Both the position numbers and the translations under genes were made by a program. A stretch of DNA of 64,000 nt from Desulfopila sp. IMCC35008 (GTDB lineage: Bacteria > Desulfobacterota > Desulfobulbia > Desulfobulbales > Desulfocapsaceae). Shown piece by piece: positions 27,296-34,675 of this stretch; positions within the stretch are counted from its first letter, which is position 1, and each line of letters starts with the position of its first letter. Where the stretch lies: positions 4,428,501 through 4,492,500 of the forward strand of contig NZ_CP050700.1 of NCBI RefSeq assembly GCF_010646885.2, in the 5' to 3' direction. A model generated the notes under the pieces. It worked only from the letters and a program-made list of their open reading frames with translations. It did no database searches and was not told where the DNA came from.

Positions 27296-27317
27296 TGCCA
27301 TCCATACATGGATGGCA
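27296..27317. repeat. Perfect palindromic hairpin at the IS insertion point
   Basis: TGCCATCCAT and ATGGATGGCA are exact inverted copies with two bases between. The IS630-type element begins four bases to the right. It may be the remains of a terminator or operator, or a structure favoured as an insertion target. Confidence 0.6.
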
Positions 27318-27320
27318 TTA

Positions 27321-27348
27321 TTAAGCCGTGCATTAATCAGCCGACATT
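27321..27348 (+). repeat. IS630-type left terminal inverted repeat
   Basis: This pairs with 28385-28412 on the other strand, with about 20 of 28 positions identical. The outer nine and inner eight bases are best conserved. Confidence 0.8.
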
Positions 27349-27362
27349 GGTATAATGTCGGC
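27340..27362 (+). promoter_or_regulatory. Hairpin abutting the transposase start codon
   Basis: GCCGACATT (27340-27348) and AATGTCGGC (27354-27362) form a perfect nine-base stem with loop GGTAT, directly before the ATG at 27363. There is no normal ribosome binding site in front of the ATG. The stem may limit translation from transcripts that read in from outside. Half of it is also the inner end of the left terminal repeat. Confidence 0.55.
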
Positions 27363-28412
27363 ATGAATGAATTTGACGGAAGAAAACTCGACAGGAAAGC
27401 TCTTGAGGCCATACGGATTAGAGCCGTAAAACGTGTTGAGGCCGGTGAAAGCCCAGAGATTGTAATTAAAGCTCTTGGCTTCACTCGATCCCAGATATAC
27501 GAGTGGCTTGCAAAATATCGTGAGGGTGGGATTGATGCCCTTCGACGTCGCAAAGCTCCTGGAAAAACGCCAAAACTCAGCGGTGAGCAGCTCAAGAAAG
27601 TCTATCGCCTTGTTGTGGGGAATAATCCCAGGCAACTTAAGTTCGAATTTGCTCTCTGGACCAGGGCCATGATCAGAGAAATGATTCGCCGTGAGTTTGG
27701 AGTAAACCTCAGTGAGGTATCTGTAGGCCGCCTTTTGAAGAAGCTTGGTTTGAGTCCTCAGCGTCCGACACATCGAGCCATAGAGCGTTACGAACTCTCT
27801 GTATTTAGATGGATGGCTGAAGATTATCCGCAAATCCGCAAGCTCGCTAAAGAGCATAACGCTGAGATTTATTTCGGTGATGAGTCTTCTGTGCGTTCCG
27901 ATTACCATTCCGGTACCACTTGGGCTCCACGTGGAAAAACACCTACTGTCAAAGCACCTGTGACCAGGCATAAGGTCAACTTGATCTCGGCTATCAGTCC
28001 GCGTGGAACGATGCGCTTTATGGCCACTGAAGAAAATGTAACAGCTGATGTGTTCATTGCTTTTTTGAAACGTTTAATTTGCAACGCTAAACGTCCTGTG
28101 TTTCTAATCGTAGACAATCATGCAGTGCACAGATCCAACAAAGTCCGTGAATTCGTGAAAAGTACGAAAGGCAAGCTCTGGCTTTTCTATCTACCGCCGT
28201 ATTCTCCTGAGTTGAATCCTGATGAACATGTATGGAACTATCTGAAAAACCATAAAATTGGACGCCAAGTAGTGCGTGGCGCGTACGACTTGCATAAACG
28301 AGTAGACTCAATTATGCGGTCTCTGCAAAAACAACCAAGCAAGATCAAATCATTTTTCAAGAGTGCTTGGACCAAATACATTTTAATGTCGGGTATTCAA
28401 CGTACGGCTTAA
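27363..28412 (+). CDS. IS630 family transposase
   Basis: The ATG at 27363 gives 349 residues. An N-terminal helix-turn-helix region (KALGFTRSQIYEWLAKYREGG, then REFGVNLSEVSVGRLLKKLG) precedes a DDE catalytic domain. That domain has the first Asp in IYFGDESSVRSD, the second in FLIVDNHAVHRS, and the third acidic residue in YSPELNPDEHVWNYLK. The length is typical of one-frame IS630 transposases. The gene is intact, so the element may still be mobile. Confidence 0.93.
   Translation: MNEFDGRKLDRKALEAIRIRAVKRVEAGESPEIVIKALGFTRSQIYEWLAKYREGGIDALRRRKAPGKTPKLSGEQLKKVYRLVVGNNPRQLKFEFALWTRAMIREMIRREFGVNLSEVSVGRLLKKLGLSPQRPTHRAIERYELSVFRWMAEDYPQIRKLAKEHNAEIYFGDESSVRSDYHSGTTWAPRGKTPTVKAPVTRHKVNLISAISPRGTMRFMATEENVTADVFIAFLKRLICNAKRPVFLIVDNHAVHRSNKVREFVKSTKGKLWLFYLPPYSPELNPDEHVWNYLKNHKIGRQVVRGAYDLHKRVDSIMRSLQKQPSKIKSFFKSAWTKYILMSGIQRTA
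28385..28412 (-). repeat. IS630-type right terminal inverted repeat
   Basis: This is the inverted partner of 27321-27348. It contains the end of the transposase gene, whose TAA is the last three bases of the element. Confidence 0.8.
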
Positions 28413-29222
28413 TAATATGCTATCTCTACAACAGCTTTAGATGGATAACGGGATAAGAAAAACAATTTTCACTTGCGATTTTGTCTGCGTTTTCACTTTC
28501 CGTTAAGCGAAAAAGGAATAAAGATTTTCAATTCAACCAGACGCAAAAAATGAACCCCTTCTTTATTAGTATTTACAATTCGAGGTAATTCTTTTTCGTT
28601 TTCAATGCATATATTACCATTGTTTGTAATGGCTAACCAATTGCTGGATTAGGACTCTTACCCTTATCTTTTAATCGTAATTAAGTCTGAAATAGCGGAC
28701 AAAAAAAAGCACCGTAGTTCATCAAATTCTCAAACTTCCTTTTGCTGGACGAAAGTAAAAAAAGTTTTGATTCCATGTTCTGAATTCCAACCTCAGAGAC
28801 CCGGGTCAGTATCGTATATAGTGTTTATAACATACTGTTTCCATCGTATATAATTCTACAAAAGACACCGTCTAATTTTTTTGTAAGGTGTTTTTCTTCC
28901 GTAACAAACACATTCATATCTTTAATACGAGATAGTATTTCTTTCTCCACCCACTGGGGTGTAATAATTTGTCAGGAAGGTTAAAAATCATATAGAAAAA
29001 TATTGCATCAAGACCGCAACTCGACTAGAATGTGTCAACATAGAATGGGGCATAACAGGTAAACTGTTATATGAAAACGCAAACTATTAGTTCTAATTAA
29101 ATCGCGAAACGGTAAAAACAAAATGTTTTTACCGTTTCGCTTTATATAAAAAGAACGACTGGCAAGAATAGTGATTAAACGTTTTTAATCCAAACCGAAA
29201 ACAAACAAAGGGAGATTTATTG
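28413..29222. other. AT-rich region without a recognised gene
   Basis: About 800 bases between the IS element and the orphan lipoprotein gene are clearly richer in A and T than the surroundings and contain no convincing reading frame on either strand. The sequence ATCGTATATA occurs twice about 35 bases apart near 28.8 kb. The only strong structure is the 16-base stem at 29104-29140. The region may be eroded foreign DNA or a regulatory leader. Confidence 0.5.
29104..29140 (+). terminator. Perfect 16-base-pair hairpin upstream of the lipoprotein gene
   Basis: GCGAAACGGTAAAAAC (29104-29119) and GTTTTTACCGTTTCGC (29125-29140) pair perfectly around AAAAT and are followed by TTTATAT. It could end transcription arriving from the left, or act as a leader attenuator about 80 bases before the lipoprotein start. 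Confidence 0.6.
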
Positions 29223-29690
29223 ATGAGACTGGTTATACTGGCCTTGTATCTTGTGTTGACATTGTCGTTGTCCGCCTGTGACTGGTTCGACGATGATGAT
29301 GACGACAACTCTGGTGGAGTTGGAACACCAGAAGCTGTCGACCAAACCTACACAGAGACACCCCAAGCCGAACCAGCCGAGGCCGCTGAAGAGGACGTAT
29401 CTGCAACGACCGAAAACGTAGATTACACACGAAACTACCATCATTGGAACCCGAGATCATGGGACGGTAAAGGATCTTCTATCGTTCTCTGTCCGGGTGC
29501 TCCCAAGTATGATTCCTGCGAACTGAACGGAGACTCACTTCGTCTTCATGGAAACAGGGATTACGGACGCTGGATCTGGACCAATTACAACACCAGAGGT
29601 CTTTCCGGCAAGATCACTTGTACTAAAGACGGTGTAACAGTAGGTTTTGAAGTGACGAGTAAAAGCTCGTTGCAATACGGAAGCTGCTAG
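29223..29690 (+). CDS. Orphan lipoprotein with an acidic run
   Basis: The ATG at 29223 has GGGAG at eight bases and gives 155 residues. The signal peptide ends in a lipobox (SLSAC). The mature N-terminus begins Cys-Asp-Trp-Phe and then six Asp in a row. The Asp directly after the lipidated Cys would act as an inner-membrane retention signal under the Lol rule known from Enterobacteria (an inference here). A Pro/Glu/Ala-rich linker follows, then a small C-terminal domain of about 80 residues with four Cys (in CPGAPKYDSC, ITCTK and YGSC), perhaps two disulfides. I do not recognise the family. It sits alone in a mobile-element-rich patch with its own strong terminator. Confidence 0.75.
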   Translation: MRLVILALYLVLTLSLSACDWFDDDDDDNSGGVGTPEAVDQTYTETPQAEPAEAAEEDVSATTENVDYTRNYHHWNPRSWDGKGSSIVLCPGAPKYDSCELNGDSLRLHGNRDYGRWIWTNYNTRGLSGKITCTKDGVTVGFEVTSKSSLQYGSC

Positions 29691-29742
29691 CGGGTTGTCT
29701 TGTATCGGTTTCGCGACCAACTTGTTGTCGCTCTAATCGAGC

Positions 29743-29778
29743 AAAGGGCCGATTCTCAAAGAGAATCGGCCCTTTTTT
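29743..29778 (+). terminator. Strong intrinsic terminator of the lipoprotein gene
   Basis: GGGCCGATTCTC (29746-29757) and GAGAATCGGCCC (29761-29772) are exact complements with loop AAA, flanked by AAA and a run of six T. Confidence 0.95.
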
Positions 29779-29824
29779 ATTCTATTCACCACCTTCTGTC
29801 GTTATTCGTTTGATCCCATCTGAA

Positions 29825-29985
29825 AACTAGTTAGTTCCCATCCTAAAACCCAGCATTCTGTTCAATATCGAGGCGTGGCTTCATTATTTACCGCAGGCAT
29901 ATTACGATATTCGGAGGATCAATAAATAAGCCGGAACGCTGAGATTGGACAGAAGGGTAGTTTTCGGATGGGAACTAGTTAGATG
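29825..29985 (+). repeat. MITE-like inverted-repeat element, copy 2
   Basis: The element begins AACTAGTTAGTTCCCATCC, carries CATTCTGTTCAATATCGAGG, and ends GCTGAGATTGG, GTAGTTTTC and GGATGGGAACTAGTTAGATG. Its two ends are inverted copies of each other (TTCCCATCC against GGATGGGAA). The right end runs into the coding region of the following minus-strand gene and contains that gene's stop codon. The middle can form a second, weaker stem around GGCTT and AAGCC. Confidence 0.75.
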
Positions 29986-31288
29986 AATAGCCTCCAAAAA
30001 GCTTTTTCCTTTTCTCATTCACCATATCCAGTACATCACCCAATGGTGAAAACAGGATCTTTAATATAAAAGTCCTGCCCATTTTCCCTCTGAAGAGAAA
30101 CCAGCATCTGTAAAGAAACTCACTCCTCTTGGCTCGGGAGGTTGGTTCATCCATCGAAACATGATATTCCGGTACAGGTTTCCTCTTGGATTGCATCCTG
30201 AGAAACCGCACACGGTTTCTGCCTTTCTTCCCCTGTGCCATCTTCAGTATCCGTTGCGACATAAACTCCTTGGGCAGGGTATGAAGAGTAATAGCGCCAT
30301 CTGCAGCCGCCTGACGCATAACTTTTTCACCCGCTTCGGTTCTCTGGGATATGAGGGTACATCGCTCCAATTTGGCAAGCTCACCGGAATAATCAAAAGC
30401 CCAGAAATCACCAAAACTAAGGTCGGCATACTCGGCAAGAGCATCAACACAGAGATAACAACGTTCGGCCCCAAACAGCCGGAACATGACATTCATCACA
30501 TTCTTGATGTTGATAGTGTGCAACGGAATATGGCTGCCATCCTTCTTATCCACCACAAAACCACCCGGCCAGCCTGCACCACGAAAACCGAATCGGGCTA
30601 CGTCCTTGAGTTTGATGTTGCATGCCTTTATCGCTTCAAGATGCCCGTTGGTTTTCAGGGTACAATTACAGTAGAGCCCAAAGATATAACCGATCTTCTT
30701 TCCAAGCCCGGGATCGGTTTGCTGCAGTTTTCGCAATCCATGTATCTGACAGGGAAGTGCAACAACTGCATATTTCCCTTTCTTTTTGCGTAACTCACGG
30801 AGCACCTCCATAGAGGGGGTAACACAATATTTTGATTGTGCTGCCTGCTTAATATCATCAGGGGTTGTTGCCAGGATTCCTTTTGTCAGATACGGCTGAT
30901 CTGAATCATAATCCACTACCAGAGCACCATCAATTTCCTTTTTCTCGAGGAGATAAAGGAGCAGACCGGTAACCATACCACCACTGGCACCTGAAAAACG
31001 TACATCGTTATCTTCAGGATGTGCAATATAGAGATTTTCGGTATATCCCTGCAGGTCGTGCTGGTCGTAATCGGTATTAAAAAGTGTACGTGAAAGTTCT
31101 GGAAAATTCACATCCCCACCGGGACAAGACTTGGTACAAAGTCCACAGGACGTACACTTCCCACTTAATTGCGGAAAATTATCCTGGTCAAAAGAAATGA
31201 CCTGGACAGGACACACACCGGCACATATTCCACACCGGGCGCACAACCCTTTCTCAACAATGTTTTGTTGTAATTCAGAAAAATTCAT
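29975..31288 (-). CDS. Coenzyme F420 hydrogenase/dehydrogenase beta-subunit family, two 4Fe-4S clusters
   Basis: The 437-residue protein starts with two ferredoxin cluster motifs, CARCGICAGVCPVQ and CTSCGLCTKSCPGG. The FrhB/FdhB-type N- and C-terminal domains follow: FSGASGGMVTGLLLYLLEK, VALPCQIHGLRKLQ, IFGLYCN, RFGFRGAGWPGGF and CYLCVDALAEYADLSFGDFW. Members of this family within polysaccharide clusters are thought to reduce or modify sugar or polyprenyl-linked intermediates; the exact reaction is unknown. It is the last gene of a four-gene operon after two acyltransferases. The final residues and the stop come from the adjoining repeat element, so the original C-terminus may have been altered. 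Confidence 0.85.
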   Translation of the reverse strand: MNFSELQQNIVEKGLCARCGICAGVCPVQVISFDQDNFPQLSGKCTSCGLCTKSCPGGDVNFPELSRTLFNTDYDQHDLQGYTENLYIAHPEDNDVRFSGASGGMVTGLLLYLLEKKEIDGALVVDYDSDQPYLTKGILATTPDDIKQAAQSKYCVTPSMEVLRELRKKKGKYAVVALPCQIHGLRKLQQTDPGLGKKIGYIFGLYCNCTLKTNGHLEAIKACNIKLKDVARFGFRGAGWPGGFVVDKKDGSHIPLHTINIKNVMNVMFRLFGAERCYLCVDALAEYADLSFGDFWAFDYSGELAKLERCTLISQRTEAGEKVMRQAAADGAITLHTLPKEFMSQRILKMAQGKKGRNRVRFLRMQSKRKPVPEYHVSMDEPTSRAKRSEFLYRCWFLFRGKMGRTFILKILFSPLGDVLDMVNEKRKKLFGGYSSN

Positions 31289-31321
31289 ATTTTCTATTTA
31301 ACAGGCAAAAGACAACACGCG

Positions 31322-31927
31322 TCACCCTTCACCACGAATCTTCTTTGTTACTGCGGGAGAACCGACAGCAATACCAAAAGGAACCACATCCTTTTCAACC
31401 AGGGCATGGGCACCGACAATGGCATTATCTCCGATGGTCACTCCGGGATTCACCTGTAATCGCACACCAAGCCAACATCCATCCCCGACATATATATCTT
31501 TTCCGGGGGAGCTACATTCGCCTATCTCACCAAACCGACAATACCCGGCTATCAGACAATCCCTGCCCATTCGGAATATTGAGTCGGTCTCAACCGTGCA
31601 ATAGGAGCTGAAATTGGAACCTTCACCGATGAGGATTGCCCCTTTTCCCGCAGTCGACAAAACGGTCTCGGAACCGAGAAAGACCTCTTCATCCAGATAA
31701 ATGGTTCCTTCATCCCCATGACCCTTACCGGCACTGAGAACAACACCATTACTGATGACGACTTTCCTGCCTAGATGAATCCTCTCTGCTCCGTACAGGT
31801 CGATAAACCTGCCAAACAATACACCCCTTCCACAGGAGCCAAAACGATACGGATAAACCTTGCTGCGCAACCACAACCCCAGTGCTCCAGGACACCAACG
31901 TAAAAATCGGTCAAACAGAGTTGTCAT
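31322..31927 (-). CDS. Left-handed beta-helix acyltransferase (hexapeptide repeat family)
   Basis: The start is taken as the ATG at 31927, overlapping the upstream stop as ATGA, giving 201 residues. Hexapeptide turns fill the protein (VFLGSETVLSTAGKGAILIG, YVGDGCWLGVRLQVNPGVTI, GDNAIVGAHALVEKDVVPF) and it ends with the acetyltransferase C-terminal GSPAVTKKI. It would transfer an acetyl or similar group to a sugar hydroxyl or amine. It is coupled to a second enzyme of the same fold and lies in a probable surface-glycan operon. Confidence 0.88.
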   Translation of the reverse strand: MTTLFDRFLRWCPGALGLWLRSKVYPYRFGSCGRGVLFGRFIDLYGAERIHLGRKVVISNGVVLSAGKGHGDEGTIYLDEEVFLGSETVLSTAGKGAILIGEGSNFSSYCTVETDSIFRMGRDCLIAGYCRFGEIGECSSPGKDIYVGDGCWLGVRLQVNPGVTIGDNAIVGAHALVEKDVVPFGIAVGSPAVTKKIRGEG

Positions 31928-32664
31928 GAGAACTTTGCTCCCGGTTTTACAGCAGCGGGTATACCGGCAACACAACAGCCAGCCTCAACATCACGGATGA
32001 CTACAGAGTCAGACTCGACAACAGCATTATTACCAATAACAACACCATCCAGGATGGTCACCCGATCACCGATAACAACATTATCCCCGACCCTGTTCTC
32101 GCCCTTACAGGTAATCGGCTGATTAATTATCGGTATATCAAGCGCGGAAATAGCATGTCCGGCGCCAACAATATAGGAACCTTCACCAATAACACAATTT
32201 TTACCGACCGAAAGCCCCATCAAAGACCCAAGCCGACTGTGTCGACCTATAGTTGTTCCCTGTCCGACCTCAAGTCGGCCACCGGGGCAACTGAAGATCA
32301 CCTTGTCACCGATACAGGTACCTGCTCCCAGAATAATTTCCCCTTCTTCGCTTTTGACATTTAGAGTGACCTCATTGCCGATACAGCACCCGTCATGGAT
32401 CTCAATACGATATGGTAGCCGAAAAGAGAAATCCCTGCTGATCTTCACCTTGCGGCCGATATGGCGAAAAGCTGGTCGTAATAAAAGATTGCGTGCCGCC
32501 GCACCCAGGCTTCCCTGTAATGAGCCAATCAGCAACACGCTCAATTCCAGATACACCATATACAAAAGGCCACGGTCCCCGACCATGGCCTCTTTGTACT
32601 TGGTTAAAGCATTCCCCGGTTTTGCAAGCTGGCGCTGAACACTGCCGATATCCTTTTCCATCAT
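31924..32664 (-). CDS. Left-handed beta-helix acyltransferase (hexapeptide repeat family)
   Basis: The start chosen is the ATG at 32664, just after the stop of the YbhN-like gene; a longer frame from 32784 would overlap that gene by about 100 bases. It gives 246 residues. An N-terminal helical region and a hydrophobic stretch (LYMVYLELSVLLIGSLQGSL) precede many hexapeptide turns (IEIHDGCCIGNEVTLNV, IILGAGTCIGDKVIF, NVVIGDRVTILDGVVIGNNA). It ends CCVAGIPAAVKPG. It is a probable O- or N-acetyltransferase of sugars, perhaps membrane-associated. Confidence 0.85.
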   Translation of the reverse strand: MMEKDIGSVQRQLAKPGNALTKYKEAMVGDRGLLYMVYLELSVLLIGSLQGSLGAAARNLLLRPAFRHIGRKVKISRDFSFRLPYRIEIHDGCCIGNEVTLNVKSEEGEIILGAGTCIGDKVIFSCPGGRLEVGQGTTIGRHSRLGSLMGLSVGKNCVIGEGSYIVGAGHAISALDIPIINQPITCKGENRVGDNVVIGDRVTILDGVVIGNNAVVESDSVVIRDVEAGCCVAGIPAAVKPGAKFS

Positions 32665-32680
32665 ATCTCTTATGAGTTGC

Positions 32681-33838
32681 CTATGAGACGTCGCCTTTTT
32701 TTCTGGCAAACTCTTCCAGTTCGGTGAGTTCTTTTGCCCTGCGGTGTTTATAAAGCAAGTAAACAATAAAACCAACCCCGCCAAGTGTCAGCATCTTTAC
32801 CCGCAGTAACAGCCCCATGGCCAGTGAGTCCACAGTGGCTATACCCATCATGCTAAAATAAAAAACAAAGACCGATTCAAAAAAACCGAAATTGCCTAAT
32901 ATTGAAACGGGAAGATGGCCAATAAACATGATTGTCGGCGTCAGCGCACACACCACGAAAAAACCGGGATCAACCCCGAAAGCGAGAAACGATACATAGA
33001 CGTTCAACCAGGTAAGCATATAAAAGAAAGCTGTTACCCCCGCCACCTTGGCAAGTAATACAGGCTCTTTCACGATTATGGTCATGGCCCGCATCAATTC
33101 CACGTGAAATTTTGCGACCTTGCCGGAAATGTTCTCATACACGCCCTGCAGAAAATCAACCGGCCAAACCAGGATTTTAAGCCCTGTCTTCTCTGCTACG
33201 GAACGACAACCGCCAAAAATCGCATGGGCGATTGCATCAGGGAGTTTCAAGGGTTCCTTTACAGTCATGACCCAGAGAATAACAATGAGGAGGATAAATG
33301 CTGCCAGGCTCGGAAAATAGAAATAGGGACTGCTATACAATTCAGGTATAAAAAGAGGTGCTCCAATCACCAGCATGATCAGGAACAGGACACCTGTGAA
33401 CCGCTCAAGAAAGACCGCTACCGCAGAATAGACCTGGTCTTTGATTATCTGGCCGCTATAGAAGGAACGGACCACATCGCCACCCACATTCGAGGGCAGC
33501 AGGTTAGAAAAGAAATAACCGACCAGATAAATCCTCATCAAATCCCTGAACGAAACGGTCGGATCCTTAACTTTTAAGAGGATTCTCCATTTGTAACAGC
33601 TGGTTGAAAGCATCACCGGTACCAGCAGGAATGAGAGACTGAAATACAACCAGTCTATCCTGCCCAGCACCTCGACCACCTCATTTTTCTGCACAAAAGA
33701 AAACAGGACCAGCAGAAATGCCACTCCTACACATCCTTTGAAAAGGTACCGCAGCCCCTTGCTGAGCTGAAAGGGCTTTTTGCCAGGTGCAGCAGCGCCT
33801 GCAGCGGTTTCCGCTTTCGAATTTGTCACACTATCCAA
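32681..33838 (-). CDS. YbhN/AglD-like integral membrane protein (LPG synthase transmembrane family)
   Basis: The 385-residue protein has about eight transmembrane helices and the family hallmark YFFSNLLPSNVGGDVVRSFY with SAVAVFLERFTGVLFL. ILGNFGFFESVFVFYF lies near the end. Members are flippase-like or lipid-linked-glycan-related proteins, and the family also includes the membrane half of lysylphosphatidylglycerol synthase. No MprF-type synthetase domain is attached. The only upstream start is a TTG at 33838 with AAGG ahead of it. It heads the operon of two acyltransferases and an FrhB-like protein, so a part in moving or modifying a lipid-linked sugar is likely (inference). Confidence 0.85.
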   Translation of the reverse strand: MDSVTNSKAETAAGAAAPGKKPFQLSKGLRYLFKGCVGVAFLLVLFSFVQKNEVVEVLGRIDWLYFSLSFLLVPVMLSTSCYKWRILLKVKDPTVSFRDLMRIYLVGYFFSNLLPSNVGGDVVRSFYSGQIIKDQVYSAVAVFLERFTGVLFLIMLVIGAPLFIPELYSSPYFYFPSLAAFILLIVILWVMTVKEPLKLPDAIAHAIFGGCRSVAEKTGLKILVWPVDFLQGVYENISGKVAKFHVELMRAMTIIVKEPVLLAKVAGVTAFFYMLTWLNVYVSFLAFGVDPGFFVVCALTPTIMFIGHLPVSILGNFGFFESVFVFYFSMMGIATVDSLAMGLLLRVKMLTLGGVGFIVYLLYKHRRAKELTELEEFARKKGDVS

Positions 33839-33859
33839 AATGAACCTTTAGTTACTAGT

Positions 33860-33991
33860 ATGTTACCGGGCCTTTTACCCTATTACGGCAACAAGGACCC
33901 GCAGTTTCTGTGGGAAATCTATAACCAGGGAGTTTTACCTTTTGCCGATGAGGGTGTAAACCAAATTTTCTCTCTTGAGGAGAAGAAGTAA
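33860..33991 (+). CDS. Possible small ORF or gene remnant
   Basis: A 43-residue frame (start MLPGLLPYYGNKDPQFLWE, end IFSLEEKK) fills the gap between two minus-strand genes. Its composition looks protein-like, with balanced charged and aromatic residues. It has no good ribosome binding site, so it is either a small gene or the tail of a lost one. Confidence 0.25.
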   Translation: MLPGLLPYYGNKDPQFLWEIYNQGVLPFADEGVNQIFSLEEKK

Positions 33992-34026
33992 AGGACTTTG
34001 GGGCGGATGAGGGCAACTTCTCGGAA

Positions 34027-34479
34027 TTATAAGATCGTATCGGTCATGGTAAATCCGATGATGGACAATATCTCCCCGTTACAGTAAATCCGGACCTTCC
34101 AGTCACCATATACGTTCGGGCTAAATTCACTACCGCTTAACATCTGACTGAGCGGCCCTTTCTCATGCAACTGCATCCAGAAATAAAGTTGTTTTGACAA
34201 CGGCTCACTCTCCGGAGATAACTCATAACTATCATTGCGAACCAACACTCCGTCCGGGCGAATCCACTCGATTGAAAGAGCGTATTGCTGTTTTTTCAAG
34301 TCAAAAAAGTCGATGAGCACATAAATGGTATCCGATGGAATGAATTTCTGCTGTTCCTCCTGGAACGTATCGTCATGATATAGACGAACCTCATGCGAAA
34401 CAGCACCTGCCATCACCGTCGATGCCCCGAGTATCAACACTATAAAAGCAACGACATTCAACACAAACCTGGAAATCAT
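34027..34479 (-). CDS. Secreted hypothetical protein, beta-rich
   Basis: The ATG at 34479 follows GAGG and gives 150 residues with a clear signal peptide (VLNVVAFIVLILGASTVMA). The mature part is mainly beta strands with alternating hydrophobic residues (IYVLIDFFDLKK, YALSIEWIRPDGVLVRND, YGDWKVRIYCNGEILSIIGF). This resembles an immunoglobulin-like or carbohydrate-binding-module-like sandwich, such as domains that cap polymer or sugar ligands. Only one Cys is present. Monocistronic. No family assigned. Confidence 0.7.
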   Translation of the reverse strand: MISRFVLNVVAFIVLILGASTVMAGAVSHEVRLYHDDTFQEEQQKFIPSDTIYVLIDFFDLKKQQYALSIEWIRPDGVLVRNDSYELSPESEPLSKQLYFWMQLHEKGPLSQMLSGSEFSPNVYGDWKVRIYCNGEILSIIGFTMTDTIL

Positions 34480-34578
34480 ATTTTGCCCTCTTTTCTTTTC
34501 AGAAGATCCATAACTGGGCATATAATACTCAGTAACTATTGGTTTGGCCAGACCAATTGAAAATGTGATTGTTACCCT

Positions 34579-34626
34579 GAAACAGCAAAAGGTGCCGGGA
34601 AAGATCCCGGCACCTTTTGCTGTTTC
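34579..34626 (-). terminator. Long perfect hairpin terminator
   Basis: The arms 34579-34600 and 34605-34626 are exact complements of 22 bases around a four-base loop. Read on the minus strand, the core GGTGCCGGGA/TCCCGGCACC is followed by TTTT, so it should end transcription of the gene at 34676-35725. Confidence 0.9.
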
Positions 34627-34675
34627 ATATTCTGATTACAACGGAGCTACTTAACAGACACGTTTCACCAAGAAT

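Larger units (their letters stand above)
27321..28412 (+). mobile_element. IS630-type insertion sequence, complete
   Basis: The 1092-base element has imperfect terminal inverted repeats of about 28 bases. The left end (27321-27348) starts TTAAGCCGTGC and ends CCGACATT. The complement of the right end (28412-28385) starts TTAAGCCGTACG and also ends CCGACATT. TA lies directly outside both ends (27319-27320 and 28413-28414), as expected for the TA duplication of the IS630/Tc1 group. The transposase is intact, and its stop codon lies in the last bases of the right repeat. Confidence 0.9.

Noticed and set aside
27501..28311. Long frames on the opposite strand of the transposase
   Set aside because: They are antisense to an intact transposase with a complete DDE motif and have no domain features.
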